Assembly: GCF_002157145.1 (NCBI RefSeq)
Contig: NZ_CP021361.1
Location: 1,977,001 to 2,041,000 of the forward strand
DNA: 64,000 nucleotides
From: Acidovorax carolinensis
GTDB taxonomy: Bacteria; Pseudomonadota; Gammaproteobacteria; Burkholderiales; Burkholderiaceae_C
Direction of reading: 5' to 3'
Positions 49,175 to 58,759 of the stretch are shown here, piece after piece; the first letter of the stretch is position 1, and every line of letters starts with the position of its first letter. The notes under the pieces are model-generated. The model had not been told where the DNA came from. It ran no database searches and worked only from the letters and a program-made list of their open reading frames with translations. A program made the translations under genes and the position numbers.

Positions 49175-50344
49175 ATGAATGCCCTCGTCAGCCTGGATCA
49201 AATGATGGTGCCGGCCCACCTGGACGGCAGCCGTGGCCGCAATCGCGCCAGTTCGCGATCACAGTTGGCCGCGGCCGATGACCGCTCGGCTGTTCTGGCT
49301 TGGCTGGCCCGCTACGCCGATTCACCCGCCACGCTCGCCAGCTATCGCAAGGAAGTCGAACGCCTCATGTTGTGGTGCGTCCTGCAGCGCGGCGCGGCCC
49401 TCTCAGACCTCACGCACGAGGATCTGCTGCTCTACCAGCGTTTCCTCGCTGATCCGCAGCCCGCCGAGCGCTGGGTCATGGAGCCGGGTCAGAAGCCGGG
49501 GCGCAACTCGTCACGCTGGCGACCGCTTGCCGGCCCGCTGGGGCCTTCGAGCCTGCGCCAGGCGCTGTCGATCCTCAACGCCATGTTCTCGTGGCTTGTG
49601 GAGGCCGGATACCTGGCAGGCAATCCGTTGGCGCTGAGCCGGCGCAAGCGCCGGCAGGCTGCACCTCGTGTGAGTCGCTTTCTGCCAGAAGAACACTGGA
49701 ACCTGGTGAAGGCCGCGATCGAAGCGATGCCCGTGAGCAGTGAACGTGAAAAGCTACACGCATCGCGCTGTCGATGGCTGTTTTCATTGCTCTACATCGG
49801 CGGGCTGCGCGTGTCCGAGATCTGCGACGCCAGCATGGGCGGATTCTTCAGCCGGCGCGGCGCCGATGGACGCGAGCGCTGGTGGCTCGAAATCACTGGC
49901 AAAGGCAGCAAGACCCGCCTGGTGCCAGCCACGGGCGAATTGATGACCGAATTGATGCGCTACCGCAAGGTCCACGCTTTAAGCCCGCTCCCGCAGGAAG
50001 GCGAAGACACGCCATTGGTGATGACTCTGATTGCCCCGATCAGGCCGATGGCGCGAAGCGCCATTCACGAGCTCGTCAAGGGGGTGATGCACGCAGCTGC
50101 GGCCGCACTGCGGGGGCGTGGCCCCGACTTCGAGGCTGCAGCAACCCACCTCGAGCAGGCCTCTACGCACTGGATTCGGCACACCGCAGGAAGCCATCTG
50201 AGCGAAAAAGTTGACCTGAAAGTGGTCCGCGACAACTTGGGTCACGCCAACATCAGCACAACCAGTATCTATTTGCACACCGAAGACGATGCTCGTCACG
50301 ATGCGACGGCGGCCGGGCATCGGGTTGACTGGCGCACGCCATGA
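49175..50344 (+). CDS. tnpS: Tyrosine recombinase, TnpS/integrase-like
   Basis: 389 residues. N-terminal SAM-like core-binding domain (residues about 35-150; SPATLASYRKEVERLMLW). Catalytic set complete: Arg212 in GGLRVSEIC, Lys in TGKGSKTRLVP, His332-x-x-Arg335 in HWIRHTAG, His357 in LGHANISTTS and nucleophile Tyr366 in SIYLH. In a divergent pair with the TnpT-like gene it would resolve transposition cointegrates at the core site at 49111-49138. A stand-alone integrase is the alternative. No tnpA transposase occurs in the window. Confidence 0.8.
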   Translation: MNALVSLDQMMVPAHLDGSRGRNRASSRSQLAAADDRSAVLAWLARYADSPATLASYRKEVERLMLWCVLQRGAALSDLTHEDLLLYQRFLADPQPAERWVMEPGQKPGRNSSRWRPLAGPLGPSSLRQALSILNAMFSWLVEAGYLAGNPLALSRRKRRQAAPRVSRFLPEEHWNLVKAAIEAMPVSSEREKLHASRCRWLFSLLYIGGLRVSEICDASMGGFFSRRGADGRERWWLEITGKGSKTRLVPATGELMTELMRYRKVHALSPLPQEGEDTPLVMTLIAPIRPMARSAIHELVKGVMHAAAAALRGRGPDFEAAATHLEQASTHWIRHTAGSHLSEKVDLKVVRDNLGHANISTTSIYLHTEDDARHDATAAGHRVDWRTP

Positions 50345-50445
50345 AGTAGTCGGGACCGTGTGCGTCTTACTGGCAAGGGGTGATGCGAAGTGGTCTCTCG
50401 ACGCGACCAATCCCCCTTCGCAACGCGTGCCTATTTCGACCGTTT

Positions 50446-50468
50446 CGTATCCCCCCTGATAGGATACG
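50446..50468 (+). promoter_or_regulatory. Candidate CsoR/RcnR-family operator overlapping the regulator start
   Basis: Perfect 7-bp arms CGTATCC and GGATACG enclose a 9-bp spacer and include a run of six C, the G/C-tract dyad type recognised by CsoR/RcnR repressors. The right arm contains the AGGA ribosome-binding site and ends at the GTG start, so repressor binding would block the whole metal-resistance operon. Confidence 0.65.
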
Positions 50469-50747
50469 GTGGTGCACGGCGAACACCTCCACCAAAGTCA
50501 CCCTGATCTCGTCAAGCGCCTGAAGCGCGCGGACGGGCACCTGCAAAACGTCATCGAGATGATGGTGAGCGGGCGCGACTGCGCAGACATCGCACAGCAG
50601 TTGCACGCGGTCGAAAAAGCAGTCAGCGCAGCCAAGAAACTGCTGATCCACGATCACCTAGACCACTGCCTCGAGGAAGTCGCAGCGTCGCCCCGCGACT
50701 TCGGGAAGGCCATCGCCGACTTCAAAGACATCACGAAGTACCTGTGA
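50469..50747 (+). CDS. CsoR/RcnR-family metal-sensing repressor
   Basis: 92 residues from a GTG (a second GTG follows at once). All-helical DUF156 fold: HPDLVKRLKRADGHLQNVIEM, GRDCADIAQQLHAVEKAV. Metal ligand candidates Cys38, His63 and Cys67 keep the spacing of the CsoR copper site (C36-H61-C65) and of the nickel sensor InrS. N-terminal His3, His6, His8 and His11 could add RcnR-like ligands. The first gene of the RND operon; its stop overlaps the next start (GTGA). Metal identity is undecided; Ni/Co is suggested by downstream genes. Confidence 0.85.
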   Translation: MVHGEHLHQSHPDLVKRLKRADGHLQNVIEMMVSGRDCADIAQQLHAVEKAVSAAKKLLIHDHLDHCLEEVAASPRDFGKAIADFKDITKYL

Positions 50748-51232
50748 GCGCGAACACCGCCCAATTGTCGAGGTCGATCGCCCCCGCCAAGGCCAGGCTG
50801 ATGCTGCTCGTGCGCTGGTTGCTGGTGCTGGTCATCGCCATGGACCTGATCAGTTCGCCATTCCACGCGCATCACCACGAAAGCGGCCCCGAGGGCTACT
50901 CGAGCCACGCCGGCCAGCTCGATGCGGGCCACTCGTCCTTCGAGCAAGCGCCTCAAGCCGATGAGCTTTCGCTGCATGTCGACTCGGACGATGCAGACCA
51001 CGGGGGCGGGCACTCGTTGTCGGCGCTTCAAGGTGCCCCGATCCAGCTCGCCAGTCCGGACTCCGCGCCGAAGCTTCTGGCGCTTGTGCCGCTGTTCGTT
51101 TTGTTCGGGCTCATCACGCAGCCCGTGGCCGAAGCGCTCGCGCGCTGGCGCCCTGGTCGAGAGCGGGTGCCCATCCCGCTGTTCCGAACCGTTCCTCCTG
51201 ACGGCCGCGCGCCGCCCCAACTCCACGGTTGA
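50744..51232 (+). CDS. Histidine-rich membrane-anchored protein of unknown function
   Basis: 162 residues, GTG start overlapping the regulator stop. A hydrophobic segment at about 18-37 (LMLLVRWLLVLVIAMDLI), then a His/Asp/Ser-rich loop (FHAHHHESGPEGYSSHAG, HVDSDDADHGGGHS), a second helix at about 108-126 (KLLALVPLFVLFGLITQP) and a basic tail. The loop is a likely periplasmic metal-binding site. Its position resembles small CzcI/CnrY-like accessory genes, but I cannot name a family. Confidence 0.65.
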   Translation: MSANTAQLSRSIAPAKARLMLLVRWLLVLVIAMDLISSPFHAHHHESGPEGYSSHAGQLDAGHSSFEQAPQADELSLHVDSDDADHGGGHSLSALQGAPIQLASPDSAPKLLALVPLFVLFGLITQPVAEALARWRPGRERVPIPLFRTVPPDGRAPPQLHG

Positions 51233-51311
51233 AGCCCTGGCGGCGCCATAGCGCGCTGCCTTCTCCTCGTCGCCCGACTGCGCGACGGGATCGCTTTCTC
51301 GTGGAGTTTCT

Positions 51312-52438
51312 ATGTCCTATTTGCTCGCTCGCCGTGCGGTGCTCGGCTGCGTGTCCAGTTTTCTCATGGTGGCCAGCGCCGTTGCGGCGACGCCATCGAA
51401 CGCCGAATTCCCGGTGTCCGCTGCACAGATGCAGGCACTCGGCATCACGCTTGCGCCGCTGGAAAAGCCATCGGCGATCAACGGCATGGCCTATCCCGCC
51501 CGCGTGGTGGTGCCCCCCAGCGGCAATCAGGTCATCAGTGCCCCGTTCGGTGGACGGGTCGAAGAACTCCTCGTCGACGAGCAGCAGCCCGTCAAGGCTG
51601 GTCAACCGCTGCTGCGCCTGAGCAGCCCGGAGTATGGCGACCTGCAGCTCAAGCTGCTGGAGGCGGCCAGCAAGGCCAGGCTGACCGGCCAGACGGCCGC
51701 ACGCGAGCGACAGCTCTTCTCCGAGGGGATCATTCCGGAGCGGCGTGTCCAGGAAGCCAATGCCGCCAACCAGGAAGCCGCGGCCCGCCTGCGGTTTGCC
51801 GAAGCCTCCTTGCGCCTCGCCGGAGTCGATCCCGCAGCCATTCGGAAAATGGGCGACGCTGGCAACCTGCAGGATGGCCTCGTCGTGCGAGCGAAAAGCG
51901 CCGGGACGGTGGTCGGCCTTGATGTGAAAGCCGGGCAGCGTGTACAAGGCTCGGACTCCCTGCTGCGCCTGGTCAACACGGCGCAGCTCTGGCTCGAGGT
52001 CCAGATCCCATCCGACCGTCAGCAGCAGGCCCTCTCGAGCAAGACCGCCGGCTCGATCACGGTGGTCGGACGCGAAGCCAGTGCGACGCCGATGTCAGTC
52101 GGCGCCACGGTGAGCGACAACCAGACAGTCACGCTGCGCGCCCGGGTGGTGGGCGGCGGCGAGCTTCTGCGTCCGGGCGAAGTCGTGCAGGTCAAGGTGC
52201 CGTTCGCGGAGAACACCGCCGGCTGGGCGCTGCCCTGCCAGCGATTGCCCGCCAGGACGACAAGGCCTACGTGTTCGTCCGAACCGAAAAGGGCTTCGTC
52301 GCACAGCTGGTCAATGTCATCTCCAGCGCGGGCCAGTCGGTCCAGGTCACGGGCAACCTGCGCGCCGGCCAGCAGGTGGCGACCGGCTCCGTGATCGCAC
52401 TGAAGGCAGCATGGCTCGGCAAGAGCGGAAGCAACTGA
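51312..52438 (+). CDS. czcB: CzcB-like RND periplasmic adaptor, frameshifted
   Basis: Signal peptide MSYLLARRAVLGCVSSFLMV then the membrane-fusion fold: ISAPFGGRVEELLVDEQQPV, a coiled-coil hairpin (GIIPERRVQEANAANQEAAA), KAGQRVQGSDSLLRLVNTA and a barrel domain. The frame breaks at the CCC at 52233-52235; adding a C restores LPAIARQDDKAYVFVRTEKG and the family C-terminus ending WLGKSGSN at the TGA at 52436-52438. It links the permease to the outer-membrane channel encoded downstream. There is one base between its stop and the permease ATG. Confidence 0.87.
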
Positions 52439-52439
52439 C

Positions 52440-55400
52440 ATGCTCAACCGCCTTGTTCAGTTCGCGCTGTCGCAGCGCCTGTTCGTGCTGCTCGCGACCG
52501 CTCTGCTTGCGGGCTTTGGCTGGTACGCCTTCCGCAACCTGCCGATCGATGCCTTCCCCGATGTGTCCAGCACGCAGGTGAAGGTGATCATGAAGGCCCC
52601 CGGCATGACGCCCGAAGAAATCGAAAGCCGCATCGCCGGTCCGATCGAGGTCGAAATGCTCGGCATTCCTCGCCAGCGCATGCTGCGCTCGGTGTCCAAG
52701 TACGGCCTGGTGGATGTCACTGTCGACTTCGAGGACGGCACCGACATCTATTGGGCCCGCCAGCAAGTGTCGGAGCGCCTGGCGAACATCGCGGGCGACC
52801 TGCCTTCCGGCATCAGCGGCGGCATGGCGCCTGTCACCACGCCGTTGGGCGAGATGTACATGTTCACGATCGAAGCGGACGGCATGACGCTCGAGGAGCG
52901 CCGTACTCTGCTCGACTGGGTCATCCGGCCGGCGCTGCGCGCGGTGCCGGGCGTGGCGGACGTGAACGCCTTGGGCGGCAAGGTCCACAGCTTCGAGGTG
53001 GTGCCGGACCCCGTCAAGCTCGCGGCGCTTGGCGTGTCTACGGCGCAGCTCAAGAGCGCCATCGAAGCCAACAACCGCAACGACGGCGCAGGCCGGCTCG
53101 GCGAAGGCGGCGAAGTGCTGCTCGTGCGCAGTGAAGGGAACATCAAGACCGCAGAAGACCTGCGCTCGATCGTGGTCAGCCGTAAGGACGGCAACTTGGC
53201 GCGGCTAGGCGACGTGGCGCAGGTGCGCGACGGCAGTGTCACGCGCTATGGCGTCGTGACCAAGGATGGCAAGGCCGAAGCGGTCGAGGGCCTGGTGCTC
53301 GGCCTGGCCGGCGCCAATGCCCAGAAAGTGGTCGAAGGCGTCACGCAGAAGCTCGAAGACCTGAAACCGACGCTGCCGGCGGGCGTGGAGATCAAGCCCT
53401 TCTACAACCGAGCCGAACTCGTGAAAAAGGCCGTCGGCACGGTGTCGACGGCACTCATCGAGGCAACCGTCATCGTGCTGGTATTGCTTGGCGCGTTCCT
53501 CGGCAACGTGCGCGCCGCCGTGGCGGTCGCCGTGATCCTGCCATTGTCCGCACTGAGCACATTCATCCTGATGCGTTCGGTCGGCATGTCAGCGAACCTC
53601 ATGAGCCTCGGGGGCTGGCGATCGCGCTCGGCATGCTCGTCGACGCCGCCGTGGTGGTGGTCGAGAACATCGTCCAGCACCTGGAGCAGGAAGGCTCCAA
53701 GAAAAAACTACCGCGTCTGCACATCGTGCTGCGCGCGGTCCGCGAGGTGTCGGTTCCAGTGTCTGCGGGCATCCTGATCATCATCACGGTGTTCCTGCCA
53801 CTACTTACCCTGCAGGGCCTGGAAGGCAAGTACTTCGTCCCGGTCGCGATGACCATCGTTTTCGCGCTGATCAGTTCACTGGTGCTGTCGCTCACGGTGA
53901 TCCCGGTGCTGGCCTCCTTCCTTCTGAAGAAGGTGGCACACGAGGATCCCTGGCTGCCACGCAAGCTGCTCAAGGTCTACGAGCCGGTGCTCGCATGGGC
54001 CCTGAAGAAGCAACGCATTGTCTTTGTAGCGGCGGCGTTGCTTCTCGTGGCGGCGGCCGGCATCTACACCCAGGTGGGGAAGACCTTTCTCCCCGAAATG
54101 GACGAAGGCGACATCATCGTCGGCATCGAGAAGCTGCCGTCGGTCAGCCTGGAGGAGACGGCGGCGCTCGACCTGAAGATCCACCAGGCCCTCATGAGCC
54201 AAATCCCGGAGATCACCGGCGTGGTGGCGCGGGCCGGCTCCGACGAGATCGGGCTGGATCCGATGGGCCTGAACCAAACCGACACCTTCCTCGTGCTCAA
54301 GCCGCGCGAGGAATGGAAGCTGGCCAACAAGGAAGCATTGATCGCCCGGATCCGGGAGGTGCTCGACCAGATGCCGGGTATCAGCTACAGCTTCACCCAG
54401 CCGATCGACATGCGCGTGTCCGAGATGATCATCGGCGTGCGCGGCGACCTGGCCATCAAGATCTTCGGAACCGAACTCGGCAAGCTGAACGAACTCGCCG
54501 CCCAGATCGAGACGCTGATGAAGACGGTGCCGGGCAACCAGGACGTCTACACCGTCGAGAACGATGGCGTGCAATACCTGCGGGTGGTGGTGGACCGCCT
54601 GAGCGCAGGGCGCTACGGCCTATCGGTGGAAGACGTGCAGGATGCACTGCGCGCCCAGATCGAGGGACAACGAGCCGGCACCGTCATCGACGGCAACCGG
54701 CGTATCCCGATCGTGTTGCGGGGACCGGACAGCGTGAAGATCTCGCCGGCGGAGTTCGCAGCCCTGCGCATCACCACATCGGATGGCCAGAGCGTGCCGC
54801 TGGAAACACTGGCCACGCTGACGCGCGAGAGCGGCCCTGTGAAGATCGACCGCGAGATGGGCAGTCGCTACAGCGTGGTGATCGCCAACGTCACCGGGCG
54901 CGACTTGGTCGGCTTCGTCGAGGAGGCAAGGGCCAAGATCGCCGCCGAGGTCAAGCTGCCCACGGGCTATCGCATCAGTTGGGGCGGTCAGTTCGAGAAC
55001 CAGCAACGTGCTGCGGCACGGCTCACCCTCGTGGTGCCGCTGGCGATCGGCTTCATCTTCCTGATCCTGTTCACGACCTTCGGCTCGGTGCGCCAGGCCC
55101 TGCTTGTGCTCAGCAACATTCCTTTCGCACTCGTGGGCGGCATCGTCGGGCTCTGGGTCACCGGGGAGTACCTGTCGGTGCCGGCCTCGGTCGGCTTCAT
55201 CGCGCTGCTGGGCATCGCGGTGCTCAACGGCGTGGTGCTCGTGAGCTACTTCAACCAGCTGCGCGCCGAAGGGCATGACCTGGTCACCTGCGTCACACAG
55301 GGCGCCCGCCGGCGGCTGCGGCCGGTGCTGATGACGGCGGCGATCACCGCCTTCAGCCTGGTGCCGCTGCTCTTCACCAGCGGGCCGGGCTCCGAGATCC

Positions 55401-55561
55401 AGCGCCCGCTGGCGATCGTGGTGATCGGCGGCTTGATCACGGCCACAGCCCTGACCCTCATTCTCCTGCCGCTGCTGTACCTGCGCTTCGCGTACCCCCG
55501 CAGCGAGCACGAGGAAGGCGACAGGAAGAACGACCCGGAACCAGAGGTGAGCCATGTCTAA
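52440..55561 (+). CDS. czcA: CzcA-like heavy-metal RND efflux permease, frameshifted
   Basis: About 1040 residues when repaired. N-terminal NRLVQFALSQRLFVLL and PIDAFPDVSSTQVKV are typical of heavy-metal efflux pumps. TM4 reads LGMLVDAAVVVVEN, with one essential Asp, lacking the DFGxxxDGAVVxVEN signature of Zn/Co/Cd CzcA; the substrate class is therefore unclear (Ni/Co, Cu or other). The two frames meet at the G run at 53610-53614, where one G is missing (SLGG-LAIALGMLVD). The last 8 bp overlap the DUF3240 gene. Confidence 0.88.
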
Positions 55562-55856
55562 GTACTGCCTGAGCCTTGTGTGCCCGCCAACGGCCGCGGA
55601 AGCGCTCCTCGACTTGCTCCTGGAAAGCGAAGACAGCGACGTCTTCACCAGCAGCCACGTCCATAGTCACAGCGCAAGCCATGCGGGCTTGAGCACCCGG
55701 GAGCAGGTCATGGGCCGCAGCCAGGCCGTGCTGGTTCAAGTGCTGATGGGCGAGGACGCCTTGAGCGCACTGATCGAACGCATCCGCAAAAACTTTGCCG
55801 GTGTCGGCATTCGCTACTGGGCATCGCCCGTGGCCATCGATGGAGAAATCAAATGA
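55554..55856 (+). CDS. DUF3240 family protein
   Basis: 100 residues, ATG at 55554 overlapping the permease stop. A small PII-like alpha/beta protein: CLSLVCPPTAAEALLDLLLE at the start and VQVLMGEDALSALIERIRKN later. A His/Ser stretch (SSHVHSHSASHAG) could bind metal. DUF3240 genes commonly follow czcA-type permeases; the function is unknown, but the PII-like fold suggests a cytosolic sensor of pump or metal status. Confidence 0.8.
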   Translation: MSKYCLSLVCPPTAAEALLDLLLESEDSDVFTSSHVHSHSASHAGLSTREQVMGRSQAVLVQVLMGEDALSALIERIRKNFAGVGIRYWASPVAIDGEIK

Positions 55857-57091
55857 AGTTGTGGACCGGGATCGCCCTGATCGCCTGGGCCCTGCCGGTG
55901 CTTGCCGAGAACAGGCAGACACCGCCCGACCTGCCACCGACCCCGCTGGCGCGGCAATGGATCGAGCAGGACCCCGCCGTGCAGGAAGCCCGCAGCGCGC
56001 TGCTCGCAGCGGGCCACGGCGCCAACATGCTCGCGGCGGGCTCGCATGAATGGTCGACGCGCGTAACCATGCAACGCCGCAGCTACGACACGGGCGGGCC
56101 GGCCTCCAAGGAGTGGAACGTTCAACTGGAGCGCCCATTCCGGATCAACGGCAAGGCCGACATCGACCAGAAGCTGGGTGAGAACGAAAAGACCACGGCG
56201 CAGGCCCGCGTCGGAGAGGCCATTCACGAGGCTGCACGGTCGTTGCTCGACCTCTGGATCGATGGACTGTCCGCGACCCAGGCGCAACGGCTCTACCAGG
56301 AGCAGCAATCGTTCGCGCAAGCCAATCTGCGTGCGGTGGAGAGCCGTAGGAAAGCCGGCGATGCCGCTGCGCTCGATGTCAACGTGGCGATGGCCGACGC
56401 TGCAGAAGTCGAACGCCAGGCGAGCCTGGCCTCGTCGAACCTGGCGAAGGCACTGGCGAAGTTGCGTGTTCGCTTCCCCGGCGCGCAGCTGCCGCCCCAA
56501 TCACTGGGGGAACCGCAGCCGCCGTCTGAATCCGAGGCGCAATGGTTGCAACGTGTGACCGAGGCTTCTGACCCCCTTCGCATCGCGGAGGGCAACTTGC
56601 GCAAGGCCGAGTTGACCGCGTCGCGCGCCTCGGCTGATCGGGTACCCGATCCGACCGTCGGCGTGTTCGCGGCATCCGAGTCGTTCCGCCAGGAGCGCAT
56701 CGTGGGGCTGAGCGTCACCATCCCGCTGAGCGGCACCTATCGCCACGAACGCATGCGTCAGGCGCTTCAGGAAGCAGAAGCGGCACGCGCGACGGTCGAC
56801 CGACAGCGACGCGAACTGGAAACCGCTGTTGCGGAAACCTATGCGGATGCGACGGGCAATCTCGCTCGCTGGCGTATCGCCGAACAAGGCGCGAAGGCGA
56901 CGGGCGACAGCGCCCGATTGACCCAGCGCGCGTACTCGCTCGGCGAAGCGGACCTGCAGGCCTTGCTGCTTGCGCGTCGCCAGTTTCTTGACGCCTCACG
57001 CGCCGCACTCGAAGCGCGCGCGGAAGCGCTGCGCGCTAACTATCGACTTCTCGTGGACTCGCATCTGATCTGGGACCTCTCGCTCGAATAG
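55853..57091 (+). CDS. czcC: CzcC-like outer-membrane efflux channel
   Basis: 412 residues, ATG overlapping the DUF3240 stop (ATGA). Signal peptide MKLWTGIALIAWALPVLA. TolC fold with two repeats: ALLAAGHGANMLAAGSHEWS, AGDAAALDVNVAMADAAEVE, VGLSVTIPLSGTYRHERM and YSLGEADLQALLLARRQFLD. Completes the tripartite pump. The channel gene lies after the permease here, while in czcCBA it comes first. Confidence 0.87.
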   Translation: MKLWTGIALIAWALPVLAENRQTPPDLPPTPLARQWIEQDPAVQEARSALLAAGHGANMLAAGSHEWSTRVTMQRRSYDTGGPASKEWNVQLERPFRINGKADIDQKLGENEKTTAQARVGEAIHEAARSLLDLWIDGLSATQAQRLYQEQQSFAQANLRAVESRRKAGDAAALDVNVAMADAAEVERQASLASSNLAKALAKLRVRFPGAQLPPQSLGEPQPPSESEAQWLQRVTEASDPLRIAEGNLRKAELTASRASADRVPDPTVGVFAASESFRQERIVGLSVTIPLSGTYRHERMRQALQEAEAARATVDRQRRELETAVAETYADATGNLARWRIAEQGAKATGDSARLTQRAYSLGEADLQALLLARRQFLDASRAALEARAEALRANYRLLVDSHLIWDLSLE

Positions 57092-57165
57092 GTCAGGCGG
57101 TTTTCCCCCTGATCCAGTTCTGTCCATCTCATTCTTCCATTTCTTTTTTTGACGAAAGCCCTTTG

Positions 57166-57966
57166 ATGTTTTCCCAGCGCAGATTCGTTCTACTGGCCCT
57201 CGCGGCCCTGGCCATTGCCATCGGCCTGCCTTTTGACGCCTTGGCCCACGGCATCTCCGAAGCGGACCGCCAGCGCATGCTCAGTGGCGGCTACCTGCAG
57301 TACGTCGGACTCGGCGTCACGCACATGCTCACGGGCTATGACCACCTGCTTTTCCTCTTCGGCGTGGTGTTCTTCCTGTCCAACTTCAAGGACGTCGCCA
57401 AGTTCGTCACAGTGTTCACGATCGGCCACTGCATCACGCTGGTATTCGCCACGTTCTTCAAGATCACCTGGAACTACTACCTGGTGGACGCCATCATCGC
57501 GATCAGCGTGATCTACAAGGGCTTCGACAACAACGGCGGCTTCCAGAAGTACTTCGACATGAAGTCGCCGAACCTGCTGGCTGCGGTCTTCGGCTTCGGC
57601 CTGTTGCACGGCTTTGGTCTGTCCACCCGGCTGCAGCAACTGCCGCTCGGCGACGACAGCACCTCGATGCTGATCCGCATCCTGAGCTTCAACCTCGGCG
57701 TGGAGATCGGTCAGATTGCGGCACTGGCCGTGATGGTCGCGCTGCTGTCGCTGTGGCGCCATCGCCCCTCGTTCAAGCGGTTCAGCTATGCCGCAAATCT
57801 TGGGTTGGTCTTCGCTGGCGTGCTGCTGCTGCTCATGCAGTTGCACGGCTACCAGCACGACTCCGACCCCAACAGTTTCCGTTTCCCTGCCGAAGAGCAC
57901 AACCATGCGCACGAGGACATGGAGATTGGAAAGACTGCCGATCCTGGCAGGGATTCCCTCGACTAA
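57166..57966 (+). CDS. HupE/UreJ-family membrane protein, predicted nickel/cobalt permease
   Basis: 266 residues from the ATG at 57166; an upstream TTG is also possible. Hydrophobic leader, then DALAHGISEADRQRM and six or so membrane helices with conserved THMLTGYDHLLFLFGV, TIGHCITLVFAT, GFGLLHGFGLS. The C-terminal tail is His/Glu rich (EEHNHAHEDMEIG). HupE/UreJ proteins move Ni2+ or Co2+. Its presence in an efflux operon supports Ni/Co as the metal; whether it imports or exports is not known. Confidence 0.8.
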   Translation: MFSQRRFVLLALAALAIAIGLPFDALAHGISEADRQRMLSGGYLQYVGLGVTHMLTGYDHLLFLFGVVFFLSNFKDVAKFVTVFTIGHCITLVFATFFKITWNYYLVDAIIAISVIYKGFDNNGGFQKYFDMKSPNLLAAVFGFGLLHGFGLSTRLQQLPLGDDSTSMLIRILSFNLGVEIGQIAALAVMVALLSLWRHRPSFKRFSYAANLGLVFAGVLLLLMQLHGYQHDSDPNSFRFPAEEHNHAHEDMEIGKTADPGRDSLD

Positions 57967-57991
57967 ATCTCATCACGAAAGGATGTAATCA

Positions 57992-58342
57992 ATGAAGAAG
58001 TTTGCAATCGCCGCGGTCTCGCTGCTGGCTCTCGCTGCCGCCGGATCCGTCTCGGCCGCCGAAGGCTCGAGCTGCCACTTTCACGGCAACACGCCTGCCT
58101 CGGAGAAAGTGGTGGTCGACTGCGCATCCCAGCGCAAGGCTGCCTTGGTCAGCAGCGGAAAGCTGGAGAAGAGCTGGGAAGCGGCACAGGTCGACAAGAC
58201 CGAACAGATCGACGGCAAGAAGGGCAAGGAGTGGAAGGTGAGCTTCAAGAACGCGTCTGTGACGGACGCCGCCAAGAACACGCTCTACGTCTTCATGAGC
58301 CTGCCGGGCAACTACATCGCCTCGAACTTCTCGGGCAAGTAA
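57992..58342 (+). CDS. Small periplasmic protein (DUF6488-like)
   Basis: 116 residues: clear signal peptide MKKFAIAAVSLLALAAAGSV, ending SAA, and a mature N-terminus with a CHFHG metal-binding candidate and a second Cys (VVVDCASQR). The rest is a small soluble domain (GKKGKEWKVSFKNA, LYVFMSLPGNYIASNF). It often neighbours HupE-type genes, as far as I recall. A periplasmic metal-binding role is inferred. Confidence 0.7.
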   Translation: MKKFAIAAVSLLALAAAGSVSAAEGSSCHFHGNTPASEKVVVDCASQRKAALVSSGKLEKSWEAAQVDKTEQIDGKKGKEWKVSFKNASVTDAAKNTLYVFMSLPGNYIASNFSGK

Positions 58343-58360
58343 AGAGCCGAGCGAAGCACC

Positions 58361-58736
58361 ATGCGGTCCGGACGCTCTTGCCCCCGCACCCCGATGCTTC
58401 TGGCAGTGGGACTTGCTGCAATGGTGTCTGGGGTGCGCCACCGTCTATGAAGGCAGGTATGCATTCAACGATGGCTGGCGCAAGGCTACCGTCGAGGAGG
58501 TCGACTCCGCTGCGCGTCTGCAAGGCACCGCGCTGAGCGACTGCCGGCGCGATGCGTCTGCCGTCCAGCTCCTGTCGGGGCAGTTCGCGCTGGTCTCCTA
58601 TGCGGACTTCGGCCACCTGAGAAGGCGCATCGTGACCTTGCCCCCGCACCCTCGCTTTCATGCGGGGGACACTGTGTATATCCGATTCCGCAGCTGTTCC
58701 GGTGACGTTGCTCCGCGAGCTGCGTCAAGTCCATAA
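58361..58736 (+). CDS. Putative lipoprotein, frameshifted
   Basis: The frame from 58361 (internal ATG 58394) gives a lipoprotein signal (MLLAVGLAAMVSG) that then fails. The frame just after reads CATVYEGRYAFNDGWRK to a stop at 58736. Removing one G from the run at 58430-58433 joins them as VSGCATVYEG, a proper lipobox with the modifiable Cys. The rest (SDCRRDASAVQLLSGQ, HPRFHAGDTVYIRF) is of unknown function. Confidence 0.55.
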
Positions 58737-58759
58737 GCCGTTCAAGAAAGGAGTTTCTC

